Assembly (NCBI GenBank): GCA_024679435.1
Contig: JAIBDK010000005.1
Location: forward strand, 1-20,930
Source: Gammaproteobacteria bacterium
GTDB taxonomy: Bacteria > Pseudomonadota > Gammaproteobacteria > Arenicellales > Poriferihabitantaceae
Direction of reading: 5' to 3'
DNA length: 20,930 nucleotides
Of this stretch, positions 1 to 7,499 are shown piece by piece. The notes beneath the pieces were generated by a model. The model saw only the letters and a program-made list of their open reading frames with translations, had not been told where the DNA came from and ran no database searches. Positions within the stretch are counted from its first letter, which is position 1; every line of letters begins with the position of its first letter. Position numbers and translations under genes: made by a program.

Positions 1-1516
1 CAGCGTGCTGACCGCTAATTATCAGGGATGTGCCGCCGAAGGCATTTGTTATTCACCGGTTTCAAAAAGTTTTAGTAAAAATCAGCTTTTCACAGAAAGT
101 GAAAGCCTGGATGAAAATCAGGACGATTCCAAAATCACGCCAAATTTCAGCGACGTTGCGTCCGAAAGTGAGGATGAATCAGAACCCGTTCAGGCGGTTA
201 TCAATACCGCCTCCGATAAAACACTAGATTCAGGAAACTCAGAAAAATCATTGCCCGCGCTGCTTTTCGGTGCATTTATCGCAGGGATACTGCTGACATT
301 CACCCCCTGTGTTCTGCCTTTAATACCCATTCTGTCCAGCGTCATTGCGGGACAAGGAGTCAAATTAACCCGAACGCGCGGTGGTCTGCTTGCGCTGGCC
401 TATGTCCTTGGAACCGTAGCGACCTACGCAGGGATGGGCGCTCTTGCCGGTGCTACTGGAGATCAGTTACAGGCTTATTTTCAAAACATCTGGGCAATAG
501 GCATTTTAAGCGCACTGTTTTTTATTATGTCGTTGTCGATGTTTGGACTGTTCGATCTTCAAATGCCGGGATTTATCCAGGAGCGAATTCAAACGAGGAC
601 AGGCAACCTCGGCGGTTCGATACCATTGGTATTTGTCCTCGGGCTGTTTTCTGCATTAATCGTTGGTGCCTGCGTTTCACCGGTTCTGATTTCTTTTCTC
701 GGGGTCGCGATGACCAGTCAAAGTCCTGTTCTGGGTGCACAACTAATGACTGCCATGGCAATTGGTATGGGCTTGCCGTTAATCGCAGTGGGTATAGGCG
801 CAGGGCATATTATTCCTCGCGCCGGCCAATGGATGGAGAAAATTAAACAGGCTTTCGGCGTAATGCTCATCGTCGTCGCAATTTATCTCCTTGGGCAGTT
901 ACCCCAGATTGAAATATTGCTGGTATGGGGCGGATTTTTTATTATTCTCAGTATTTTTCTTGGCGCCTTTCAGAGTCAGTCCACGGAATTCAGTAACTGG
1001 CAGAAATTTGAAAAAGGTGTCGGTGTTATTCTGCTGGTTTGGGGAATTTTACTGTTGATTGGTGGAATGCTTGGGCAACGCGACATCATGCGACCGATTC
1101 CAGTCAATTTTCTGCAACCTGGCCCGGATAGTTCAGTTCAAACACAAAAAAGCCACCGCTTTACCTACGTGAAAACTGTCGAAGAGCTGGATGCACACCT
1201 GTTAAATGCCCAAAAAAATAATCAGGCGGTGATGATCGATTATTATGCTGACTGGTGCGTCGACTGCGTCCGAATGGAAAAAACAACGTTTGCTGATCCT
1301 GCCGTTGTTGCGATTCTGCAACAAAGATTCGTCACCTTGAAAGTTGATGTTACGGACCCCAATAACGAACAGGGTAAGGCGCTGAAAAAACGCTACAGTA
1401 TATTTGGTCCGCCGGCCACCCTGTTTATCGATGCTCAGGGGAGACTTCTGAAAGATAAAAATTTTTATGGTTACATGAAAACCGGCCCTTTTCTCTCACT
1501 CATCGAATCTCTTTAA
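1..1516 (+). CDS. dsbD: Thiol:disulfide interchange protein DsbD (5' end cut by window edge)
   Basis: Inner-membrane reductase that passes electrons from cytoplasmic thioredoxin to periplasmic thiol proteins. The frame is open to the window edge, so the signal peptide and most of the N-terminal periplasmic domain are missing. Numbering from the GTG at base 5, all six expected cysteines are visible: C9 and C15 end the N-terminal domain (YQGCAAEGIC), C102 (FTPCVLPLIP) and C223 (GACVSP) lie in the membrane domain (about 85-355, about eight hydrophobic segments), and C418/C421 (YADWCVDC) form the C-terminal thioredoxin-like CxxC, with a cis-proline region FGPP near 468-470. An acidic, Ser/Asp/Glu-rich linker (about 30-62) joins the N-terminal and membrane domains. 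A TlpA-like thioredoxin follows after 24 bases and is a plausible partner. Seen: motifs and order. Known: the DsbD electron relay. Confidence 0.95.
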   Translation, partial: SVLTANYQGCAAEGICYSPVSKSFSKNQLFTESESLDENQDDSKITPNFSDVASESEDESEPVQAVINTASDKTLDSGNSEKSLPALLFGAFIAGILLTFTPCVLPLIPILSSVIAGQGVKLTRTRGGLLALAYVLGTVATYAGMGALAGATGDQLQAYFQNIWAIGILSALFFIMSLSMFGLFDLQMPGFIQERIQTRTGNLGGSIPLVFVLGLFSALIVGACVSPVLISFLGVAMTSQSPVLGAQLMTAMAIGMGLPLIAVGIGAGHIIPRAGQWMEKIKQAFGVMLIVVAIYLLGQLPQIEILLVWGGFFIILSIFLGAFQSQSTEFSNWQKFEKGVGVILLVWGILLLIGGMLGQRDIMRPIPVNFLQPGPDSSVQTQKSHRFTYVKTVEELDAHLLNAQKNNQAVMIDYYADWCVDCVRMEKTTFADPAVVAILQQRFVTLKVDVTDPNNEQGKALKKRYSIFGPPATLFIDAQGRLLKDKNFYGYMKTGPFLSLIESL

Positions 1517-1540
1517 TCTTCTGCATTTGGCGACAATTTT

Positions 1541-2062
1541 TTGAATACTAGAATACTGGCTGCCGTTGTGGCCATCATCAGTTTGGCTTTGGGGGGGTAT
1601 TTAGGCACCAAACAATTTCGGGTTACCGATGCCCCGCCTGATCTTTCCAAACTTGTTCAGCTCGAATTACCGGATGTAGAGAAGAACGTTCGCAACGGCA
1701 GTGAATGGCTTGGGAAAGTAGTAATTGTCAATCACTGGGCTACCTGGTGCGGTCCCTGCCGGGAGGAAATCCCCATGCTCATTGACTATCAGGAGCAGAT
1801 GGCTGATCAGGGTGTCCAGATAATAGGCGTCGCGCATGATCTTCTCGATTCAGTCCGGATATTCGGCGATGAAGTCGGTATCAGCTATCCCTCGCTGGTT
1901 GCAATCGTCGGAGGTAATGAATTGCTTGTCGCTCACGGCAACAACAAATCCGGGGCACTACCGTTTACCGCAGTATTTGATCGTGACGGAAAAATCACCG
2001 AAACCAAACTTGGCGTGTTATCTCTGCCAGAACTTAAGTCCATGGTTCAGCCTTTATTGTAA
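1541..2062 (+). CDS. TlpA/ResA-like membrane-anchored thioredoxin
   Basis: Periplasmic thiol-disulfide oxidoreductase of the TlpA/ResA family, 173 aa. Residues 5-22 are a hydrophobic signal anchor. The active site is WATWCGPC with C70 and C73, and the cis-proline is in GALPF (P141). The start is a TTG: an in-frame stop lies 24 bases upstream (dsbD's own TAA) and no ATG or GTG gives a complete protein. No strong Shine-Dalgarno is visible, so translation may depend on coupling with dsbD just upstream. Placement after dsbD suggests that DsbD keeps it reduced and that it reduces protein or cytochrome thiols in the periplasm. The specific client (cytochrome c maturation or another target) cannot be told from the sequence. 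Confidence 0.9.
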   Translation: MNTRILAAVVAIISLALGGYLGTKQFRVTDAPPDLSKLVQLELPDVEKNVRNGSEWLGKVVIVNHWATWCGPCREEIPMLIDYQEQMADQGVQIIGVAHDLLDSVRIFGDEVGISYPSLVAIVGGNELLVAHGNNKSGALPFTAVFDRDGKITETKLGVLSLPELKSMVQPLL

Positions 2063-2123
2063 TTTAACCAATCTCTGAACGATGCTATTCTTTACCTGAT
2101 AATTATCTGAATCGGAACAAAAA

Positions 2124-2972
2124 ATGCGCTGGAGAAAAGGCAGGCGAAGCAGCAACGTCCTTGACAGGCGGGGCTCGCCAAGACGACGAAAGGCAGCAGG
2201 CGGAGGATTGGGACTGTTAGCTATCGTCGTGGTGGCCATGCTGTTTGGAGTTGACCCTCGACTGGTGCTTGAAATTGGGAGTCAGCTCGACACCGGATCG
2301 ACTCAACCCTCTGCACCCCGTTCCGCCGAGGAAGACAAGCTTGCTGAATTTGTTCAGGTAATTCTCGGCGACACCGAGGACACCTGGAATGAGCTGTTTA
2401 GACAGCGGGGACAGCAGTATAAGGAACCGAAACTAGTCCTGTTCAGCGGCTCCACCCATTCAGCCTGCGGCTTTGCCCAGTCTGCTATGGGCCCATTTTA
2501 TTGCCCGGGTGACCAACAAGTCTACATCGACCTGGTTTTTTACAATGAACTCAAAAATCGCTTCGGTGCCCCGGGCGACTTTGCACAGGCCTATGTGATC
2601 GCCCACGAAGTGGGCCACCATGTACAAACTTTACTCGGAATCTCCGCTCAGGTACAAAAAGCTAAATCCCGGGCATCAACCATCGAAGCAAACGCCATTC
2701 AGGTACGAATGGAACTGCAGGCCGACTGCCTCTCAGGGGTCTGGGCTAACAATGCGCACGAGGCGCGAAATCTTCTTGAGGAAGGCGACATCGAAGAGGG
2801 TCTGACCGCCGCGGCTGCAATCGGAGACGACACGTTACAGAGAAAAGCCCAAGGGCATGTGGTTCCGGAAAGCTTCACCCACGGCAGCGCCAAACAAAGA
2901 CAAAAATGGTTTTCACGGGGCTTGAAATCTGGTGACATGGCTGATTGCGATACGTTTTCAGGCCCCATCTAG
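2124..2972 (+). CDS. ypfJ: YpfJ-family membrane-anchored neutral zinc metallopeptidase
   Basis: Putative zinc peptidase of the YpfJ family (Pfam Zn_peptidase), 282 aa, close to the usual family length. The start is basic and the opening MRWRKGRRSSNV is typical of the family. One membrane segment (about 26-42) precedes a catalytic domain outside the membrane. The zinc motif is AHEVGHH (H161, E162, H165), and a second acidic site follows at MELQADC (E197/D201), consistent with a gluzincin-type third ligand. Conserved cysteines C115 and C127 could form a disulfide, which fits the neighbouring Dsb-type genes. The gap to the thioredoxin gene is 61 bases, so co-transcription is possible but not shown. 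The physiological substrate is unknown for the family. Confidence 0.9.
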   Translation: MRWRKGRRSSNVLDRRGSPRRRKAAGGGLGLLAIVVVAMLFGVDPRLVLEIGSQLDTGSTQPSAPRSAEEDKLAEFVQVILGDTEDTWNELFRQRGQQYKEPKLVLFSGSTHSACGFAQSAMGPFYCPGDQQVYIDLVFYNELKNRFGAPGDFAQAYVIAHEVGHHVQTLLGISAQVQKAKSRASTIEANAIQVRMELQADCLSGVWANNAHEARNLLEEGDIEEGLTAAAAIGDDTLQRKAQGHVVPESFTHGSAKQRQKWFSRGLKSGDMADCDTFSGPI

Positions 2973-3070
2973 GCCCAAACATATAACTCGATATACCATA
3001 TATTCCAACCCATCAGAGGTTGCCAGCATGCTTATCCTGATTCTGCCAGAGGATTTCCAAACGGTTACTG

Positions 3071-3090
3071 TGGAGTGGAGTGGAGTGAAG
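3071..3090 (+). repeat. Short TGGAG tandem repeat
   Basis: Three perfect copies of the pentamer TGGAG (3071-3085), followed by an imperfect TGAAG, in the 202-base gap between the convergent ypfJ and moaE genes. Nothing else clear is seen in this gap. It is probably simple slippage sequence with no assigned role. Confidence 0.5.
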
Positions 3091-3174
3091 TCGGGGCGAC
3101 AGTGGGAGATTCCTTCGCCAGGATCGGATGATGCCGTGCGGGACACCAGAATACGATCAAGTACTGCGAAATGG

Positions 3175-3630
3175 CTAGGTAATATTATCGACCCAACGGT
3201 GCTCTTTTTCGTGCTCGGTATCCAGGGTTTCTTTTTTCCAAAAAGTCGCCTGAGACTTTAAATACTCCATTAACTCCCGACAGCCATCAAAAGCAGCCGC
3301 TCGATGTGCAGACCAGGCAGCAACCAGGACAATAGGGTCATTCGGGTGAATTTGTCCCACTCTGTGAATCACCAGAAAATCCAGCAATTTTTTTTCTGAT
3401 TTGATTTTTTCAGCCTGTTGTTCCAGCAATTTTTCAGTCATACCGGAATAGTGTTCCAGAAACAGCGTTTCCACCTGCTCACCCTGATTGAAATCCCGCA
3501 TGGTTCCGACAAAAGTAGCGCAGGCGCCATAACTTCCCGGCACCAGATGAGAACCCGCCTGAAATCGTGCCAGCTCAACCCAGGGGTCAAAAGGCTGACT
3601 GCGAACTTCAATCACCATTTTAACCACCAT
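3175..3630 (-). CDS. moaE: Molybdopterin synthase catalytic subunit MoaE
   Basis: Large subunit of molybdopterin synthase, which inserts two sulfurs from MoaD thiocarboxylate into cPMP. Family motifs in order: FVGTMRDFNQG (40-50), LEHYSGMTEK (58-67), VIHRVG (87-92), SAHRAAAFDGC (107-117) and YLKSQATFWKKE (123-134), which carries the two lysines (K125, K132) equivalent to the E. coli catalytic pair. It ends in HRWVDNIT. Length is 151 aa against about 150 in E. coli. The reading frame overlaps the end of moaD by 11 bases, a classic coupled arrangement. A second ATG at 3618 has GGTGG five bases upstream, giving a 147-aa protein, and may be the real start; the two cannot be separated here. Confidence 0.95.
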   Translation of the reverse strand: MVVKMVIEVRSQPFDPWVELARFQAGSHLVPGSYGACATFVGTMRDFNQGEQVETLFLEHYSGMTEKLLEQQAEKIKSEKKLLDFLVIHRVGQIHPNDPIVLVAAWSAHRAAAFDGCRELMEYLKSQATFWKKETLDTEHEKEHRWVDNIT

Positions 3631-3850
3631 TCACCGGTGGAAAAAAAGCAACTTCATCGCCATCCTGAACCGCGGTGTCAAACGTCACATAGGCATGATT
3701 ACGGGCACAAAGCAGGCTGTCGGGAGGCGTCTGGTCTGTAACCCTTGCCCAAACATCTGAAAGGGTCTGGATAGAATCTGTTTCTACTGTAATTTCTTTC
3801 ATTCCAAGTTGTTCACTCAGGCTGGCAAAGAATCGAACGGTTATCGTCAT
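3620..3850 (-). CDS. moaD: Molybdopterin synthase sulfur-carrier subunit MoaD
   Basis: Ubiquitin-fold sulfur carrier of 76 aa. It opens with the beta strand TITVRFFASLSEQLG and ends in the required double glycine (FFPPVNGG), the site that is adenylated and then thiocarboxylated. The ATG at 3850 has no clear Shine-Dalgarno. The gene is followed by an overlapping moaE, its synthase partner. A MoeB-like activating enzyme is encoded in the same window at 15387-16136. Transcription probably starts in the 118-base region shared with the divergent moaB. Confidence 0.95.
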   Translation of the reverse strand: MTITVRFFASLSEQLGMKEITVETDSIQTLSDVWARVTDQTPPDSLLCARNHAYVTFDTAVQDGDEVAFFPPVNGG

Positions 3851-3900
3851 GGGCGTAATGTATTGAAAACTGCGTGTTATAAATGCGGAGCAATTCGGAT

Positions 3901-3930
3901 ACTATATCATCTGCAAGTTAACGTTGCAGA
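3901..3930. promoter_or_regulatory. Divergent moaD/moaB promoter region with 21-bp near-palindrome
   Basis: The palindrome at 3910-3930 has perfect 7-base arms, TCTGCAA and TTGCAGA, around a GTTAACG centre that itself contains the palindrome GTTAAC. On the minus strand a -10-like TATAGT lies at 3906-3901, with a poor -35-like CTGCAA 17 bases upstream inside the palindrome. A protein bound here could therefore affect moaDE directly and moaB on the other side. The symmetry is seen; an operator role is inferred and the regulator is unknown. Confidence 0.4.
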
Positions 3931-3968
3931 ATTTCACACCTATCATTAATCAGCTACCCTAACAATTT

Positions 3969-4496
3969 ATGAGCAATCAGCCAGACAGACAATTTATCCC
4001 TACTCGCATTGCGGTTCTCACCGTATCCGATACTCGAACCGAATCTGACGATCGCTCCGGTGACGCAATCGTAAACCGTGTGAACGATGCGAAACATGTG
4101 CTCTATGAGAAAGCGATCGTCAAGGATGATATCTATGCAATTCGAGCGCGCATTTCTGAATGGATCGCAGACCCGGATGTGCAAGTCGTGATCACCACTG
4201 GAGGAACCGGCGTCAGTGGACGTGATGGAACACCTGAAGCGGTGATGCCGTTACTGGATAAACATCTGGATGGCTTTGGAGAAATGTTCCGCTTTCTTTC
4301 TTATGACGATATCGGCACATCCACTTTGCAGTCTCGGACTCTGGCCGGCGTTGCCAACGGCACCTACGTATTCGTTTTACCCGGTTCTCCGGGGGCGGTT
4401 AAACTGGCCTGGGAAAAATTAATATGCCACCAACTGGACTACCGCACCCGCCCCTGTAATCTGGTGGAGATGATGCCGAGGTTATTGGAAAAGTGA
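3969..4496 (+). CDS. moaB: Molybdenum cofactor biosynthesis protein MoaB
   Basis: MoaB/MogA-fold protein of 175 aa. It begins with the conserved AVLTVSDTRTESDDRSGD (15-32), followed by the molybdopterin-binding loop ITTGGTGVSGRDGTPEA (75-91) and LPGSPGAVKLAWEKL near the C-terminus. Length and motifs fit MoaB of the E. coli type better than MoeA or a fused MogA. In some organisms members of this family adenylate molybdopterin; in E. coli the exact role of MoaB is less clear. It is transcribed away from moaD-moaE. The ATG at 3969 has no clear Shine-Dalgarno but is the first in-frame ATG before the conserved motif. Confidence 0.93.
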   Translation: MSNQPDRQFIPTRIAVLTVSDTRTESDDRSGDAIVNRVNDAKHVLYEKAIVKDDIYAIRARISEWIADPDVQVVITTGGTGVSGRDGTPEAVMPLLDKHLDGFGEMFRFLSYDDIGTSTLQSRTLAGVANGTYVFVLPGSPGAVKLAWEKLICHQLDYRTRPCNLVEMMPRLLEK

Positions 4497-4510
4497 GAAG
4501 CCGCATAAGG

Positions 4511-4951
4511 CTAACCAGAAATCGGCTCCACCGTAAAAACCGCACCGTTGGCACCGGTCACTTTGACTTCAGTTCCTTTCGCTAATGGGGGGCCGGTGAC
4601 GCTCCAGTAGGTATCATCCACCCTGATTTTGCCGGTTCCCTGTTCTATGCCCTCACTTAAAGTGAAAACCCTGCCTATATACTGTTGACCACGTCGATTC
4701 AGATTGGGTACGTCAGTTTCAATTTGCTTATTGACCAGATATTTTCTGGAGATGACGATGCTGATTATCGATAGTCCGGAAAAAATCAGAAACTGCATCT
4801 CCCACGTGGTTTCCGGCATCAGGTAAATTATCAATGCAGTTACCAGCGCCGAGACACCGAGCCACAAAAAATAAGTCAGAGGCGCCAGTAATTCCAGGCC
4901 CAGCAAAACCAGACCAACAATCAACCAGACCCAGAATGTCATCAGGTCCAT
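4511..4951 (-). CDS. Short NfeD-family membrane protein (YbbJ-like)
   Basis: NfeD-like protein that partners an SPFH protein in the inner membrane. Three hydrophobic segments (about 5-21, 26-43 and 49-67) are followed by a soluble beta-rich C-terminal domain of the OB-fold type (GRVFTLSEGIEQGTGKIRVD and on to the end). There is no ClpP-like protease domain, so this is the short class. I chose the ATG at 4951 (146 aa) because it has GGAG six bases upstream; an in-frame GTG at 4975 would add eight polar residues. It lies 57 bases after qmcA on the same strand, the same pairing as qmcA-ybbJ in E. coli. Its stop is only 14 bases from the stop of convergent moaB. Confidence 0.88.
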   Translation of the reverse strand: MDLMTFWVWLIVGLVLLGLELLAPLTYFLWLGVSALVTALIIYLMPETTWEMQFLIFSGLSIISIVISRKYLVNKQIETDVPNLNRRGQQYIGRVFTLSEGIEQGTGKIRVDDTYWSVTGPPLAKGTEVKVTGANGAVFTVEPISG

Positions 4952-5008
4952 GTGGTTCTCCGACTCATTAAACACCCATCAAAAAGCATTGGCATAACAA
5001 GTTTCGAA

Positions 5009-5953
5009 CTAGGCGCCGTCATTTTTTGAGGCGTTATTACTGTCCTTGAACGTCTCTTTGATCAGTTCGCCTATACCACCGATGGATCCCATCAGACCGC
5101 TAACCTCCATCGGCAGAAACAGCACTTTCTGGTTTTCTGCAGAACCTATGCTGCTAAGTGCATCGACATACTTTGTAGCAACGAAGTAGTTTATTGCCTG
5201 CATATCACCGGCCGCAATAGCTTCGGACACCATTCGGGTTGCCTCACCTTCTGCCTGAGCCAGTCTTTCACGGGCTTCGGCCTGCCGAAATGCCGCTTCC
5301 TTTTCACCTTCCGCATCCAGAATCAGCGCTATTTTCTGACCTTCAGCTTTTAAGATATCAGCCTGACGCAATCCTTCTGCTTCAAGGATGGACGCCCGCT
5401 TTTCGCGTTCTGCTTTCATTTGCCTGGCCATAGCGTCGACCAGATCAGTAGGAGGCGTTATATCCTTGATTTCGATACGGGTAACCTTGATCCCCCAGGG
5501 GGATGTGGCAGCATCCACTACCATGAGAAGGGAAGCGTTAATTTCATCCCGTTTGGAGAGAGATTCATCGAGGTCCATAGAACCCAGAACCGTTCTGATA
5601 TTGGTCATGGTGAGATTCAATGTGGCGTTTTCGAGCTGATTGACCTCATAACTGGCCTTGGCTGCATCGAGAACTTGAAAGAATACCACCCCGTCTACCC
5701 TGACCACGGCGTTATCTCGGGTGATTACTTCCTGAGAAGGGACATCCAGCACACGTTCCATCATATTGACTTTGGCGCCGATAGCATCGACAAATGGAAT
5801 TATAATATGAAAACCGGGTCGCAAAGACCGGGTGTACCGCCCAAGCCGCTCAATGGTAAATTCATAACCCTGTGTCACGATAACGACGCCCTTAAAGACG
5901 ATAAGGACCGCAACAACGATCACAACAATAGCAACTGTGGAAATTCCGTACAT
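5009..5953 (-). CDS. qmcA: SPFH/Band 7 (stomatin-like) membrane protein QmcA
   Basis: Band 7/SPFH protein of 314 aa, which forms large oligomers at the inner membrane. A single N-terminal membrane segment (about 5-24) is followed by the Band 7 signature: VTQGYEFTIERLGRY (26-40), LRPGFHIIIPFVD, DVPSQEVITRDNAVVRVDGV, then a long charged helix (about 185-245) rich in EAEG/KAEGQK repeats that probably forms a coiled coil. The C-terminus has the usual glycine-rich segment near GLMGSIGGIGELI. The start has AGGA seven bases upstream. It pairs with the downstream nfeD-like gene. Members are linked to membrane microdomains and protein quality control; the exact role here is not shown. Confidence 0.93.
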   Translation of the reverse strand: MYGISTVAIVVIVVAVLIVFKGVVIVTQGYEFTIERLGRYTRSLRPGFHIIIPFVDAIGAKVNMMERVLDVPSQEVITRDNAVVRVDGVVFFQVLDAAKASYEVNQLENATLNLTMTNIRTVLGSMDLDESLSKRDEINASLLMVVDAATSPWGIKVTRIEIKDITPPTDLVDAMARQMKAEREKRASILEAEGLRQADILKAEGQKIALILDAEGEKEAAFRQAEARERLAQAEGEATRMVSEAIAAGDMQAINYFVATKYVDALSSIGSAENQKVLFLPMEVSGLMGSIGGIGELIKETFKDSNNASKNDGA

Positions 5954-6033
5954 GATTTTATCCTGAGAGTTTTTTCAAGTTTTTTTTAAGTTAGCCTTTC
6001 AAATATAAGGGTTTTCAGCGAATTATCAAGAAT

Positions 6034-6061
6034 TTATCCACAGGACAAGGCCTGCTATAAT
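6034..6061 (+). promoter_or_regulatory. Promoter-like site with perfect DnaA box upstream of TPR gene
   Basis: A perfect -10 hexamer TATAAT lies at 6056-6061, and the matching -35 region (about 6032-6039) is poor. The strong DnaA-box 9-mer TTATCCACA lies at 6034-6042 and overlaps the -35 zone, where a bound protein could activate or block RNA polymerase. A single 9-mer can occur by chance: about 0.16 are expected in a random window this size on both strands. No other box or AT-rich unwinding region was found nearby, so this is not an origin. Confidence 0.4.
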
Positions 6062-6173
6062 GTGACATAAAGGCAATTAGTGAGTCAGATTTCACGGCAA
6101 ATATAGACAAATCGTGTTCATATCGGAATTTATGTATGCAGGAAATTGATCGCGAAATATATCGGAGATATCA

Positions 6174-7433
6174 ATGCAACATACCATAGTCAGGAAAATT
6201 CGGCTGTATCCCCTAGCCAGTATTTGTATCCCACTTCTAATCTCTGCCATTGTCATCTGGGAATCCGGCGTTTTATTGCCCGCAAACACCACCCATAAAA
6301 ATTTAGCGGGTTCTAAACCGATTGCAGCGCAGCTGACCGGTCATCAATCTTCCCAAATCGACGATCAAAACAACAATGCCGACATAGAGACAGGTTCCGG
6401 CATGTCATCTGCAGGGGATACAGAACTCGCCATCCTCGAAGAAAATACCCAAATAGAGGCCAAACTTGAACTGGAAACCCATCAGTCTATAAAAGGAATT
6501 GATCCGGTGCTGGCAAATTTACTGGCGGCAGAAAATTATAATGCGCTTCGTGAAGAGCTCCTGAAACTGGCAGCCGTCGCCGTTACACAAAAAGACAAAA
6601 AGCGTTTGGGATACATACTGAATTTACTTGGCCAGGTTTCTATTCAGGAGCAGGACGTTTATTCTGCGGAAGTTTATCTGCTGGAGGCACTGGACATATT
6701 TCAGAATCTGCAAGATGAAATAGGCGTTGCCCAGATTAATCTCCAACTTGGGCGTACCCATCTGAAATCCCGGCAAATCGCCCGGGTGGCCGGCACGGCC
6801 TACGATGAACTGCAAGTAGGCCGATGGTATCTCGCTCATCAGATGCCTTCAGTGGCAGAGCCATACATTCGAAAATCTATCGATCGTAATCTATCTATAA
6901 ATCGCTTTGGTTCTGCAGCCAGCGCCTATGAATCTCTGGTTAAACTTTTTCTTAATGAGAATAATTTTGATGCAGCCGCGGTCGCCGCCCATGAATCTGC
7001 AAGAATGTTTGCATCATCCGGCAAGATTGATCGCGCCAATACGGTTCTTGGATTAATTCCGACCAATGTGAACAACGCCTGGCAACTGACTCAACTTCGT
7101 ACTGAACTGGATGAAAACTATACCCGTTACAAAAAAGGTGTTTTACAAATAGAACGGGCCCGGGATTATCGCCGACTTTACTATTTTTATAAAAATCAGG
7201 GTGACCAGGAAAGGGCCTGGAAATTTAGATTGCTGGCCAGCAACTCCCTTGGAGAAGTATCAAAACGAACCCTGTTTCATCGCCAGCAAGGTGTGCTCGC
7301 CATTTTATTTAATTCCAATGACAGTATCGATCAGGCTGAACGCTATTTTGTTAAAGCGCAGAATACCTTTGACAACAACGGGCTGACCGAACTTTCCGAC
7401 GAAACTTCAGCGTTGAACAGCCAGATTTACTGA
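6174..7433 (+). CDS. Membrane-anchored TPR-repeat protein of unknown function
   Basis: A 419-aa protein that I do not recognise as a named family. A basic start and hydrophobic segment (about 12-36) make it a likely signal-anchored protein with the bulk in the periplasm. Residues 40-105 are polar and acidic, probably a flexible linker. From about 112 to 290 there are helical hairpins with TPR spacing, for example RLGYILNLLGQVSIQEQD, AEVYLLEALDIFQNL, AQINLQLGRTHLKSRQ and SAYESLVKLFLNENNFDAA. More helical repeats run to the C-terminus (QAERYFVKAQNTFDNNG). No catalytic motif is visible. The ATG has GGAG seven bases upstream. It stands alone between divergent qmcA and convergent algC. A scaffold or assembly role is a guess from the repeats. 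Confidence 0.85.
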   Translation: MQHTIVRKIRLYPLASICIPLLISAIVIWESGVLLPANTTHKNLAGSKPIAAQLTGHQSSQIDDQNNNADIETGSGMSSAGDTELAILEENTQIEAKLELETHQSIKGIDPVLANLLAAENYNALREELLKLAAVAVTQKDKKRLGYILNLLGQVSIQEQDVYSAEVYLLEALDIFQNLQDEIGVAQINLQLGRTHLKSRQIARVAGTAYDELQVGRWYLAHQMPSVAEPYIRKSIDRNLSINRFGSAASAYESLVKLFLNENNFDAAAVAAHESARMFASSGKIDRANTVLGLIPTNVNNAWQLTQLRTELDENYTRYKKGVLQIERARDYRRLYYFYKNQGDQERAWKFRLLASNSLGEVSKRTLFHRQQGVLAILFNSNDSIDQAERYFVKAQNTFDNNGLTELSDETSALNSQIY

Positions 7434-7479
7434 CAAACTGACTGTCTTTCTGCTCACGGCCTTAAAAATCAGGGCCTCA

Positions 7480-7499
7480 AAAACACCGTCTAAAACGGT
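7480..7499 (-). terminator. Possible terminator overlapping the algC stop
   Basis: On the minus strand ACCGT (7499-7495), a five-base loop and ACGGT (7489-7485) are followed by GTTTTT. The stem is short and overlaps the algC stop codon, so it is weak. It sits between the convergent TPR and algC genes. Confidence 0.3.

Noticed and set aside
3028..3261. Plus-strand ORF of 77 aa starting MLILILPEDF, with AGAGG eight bases before its ATG
   Set aside because: Its 3' third runs antisense through the end of moaE, the product resembles no family I know, and part of it is made of the TGGAG repeat. A chance ORF is the simpler reading.
3851..3968. Moco riboswitch upstream of moaD or moaB
   Set aside because: The gap is 118 bases, shared by two divergent promoters, and I could not find the multi-stem structure expected of that RNA; only a short palindrome is present.
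4975..4975. GTG at 4975 as the start of the NfeD-like gene
   Set aside because: It has no Shine-Dalgarno, whereas the ATG at 4951 has GGAG at good spacing and begins directly before the first membrane segment.
5420..5989. 189-aa plus-strand ORF over qmcA
   Set aside because: Antisense to the charged coiled-coil and Band 7 coding sequence; it has no domain and no ribosome site was identified.
6034..6042. Replication origin suggested by the DnaA box
   Set aside because: Only one box, with no cluster, no AT-rich 13-mers and no dnaA, dnaN or gidA neighbours.
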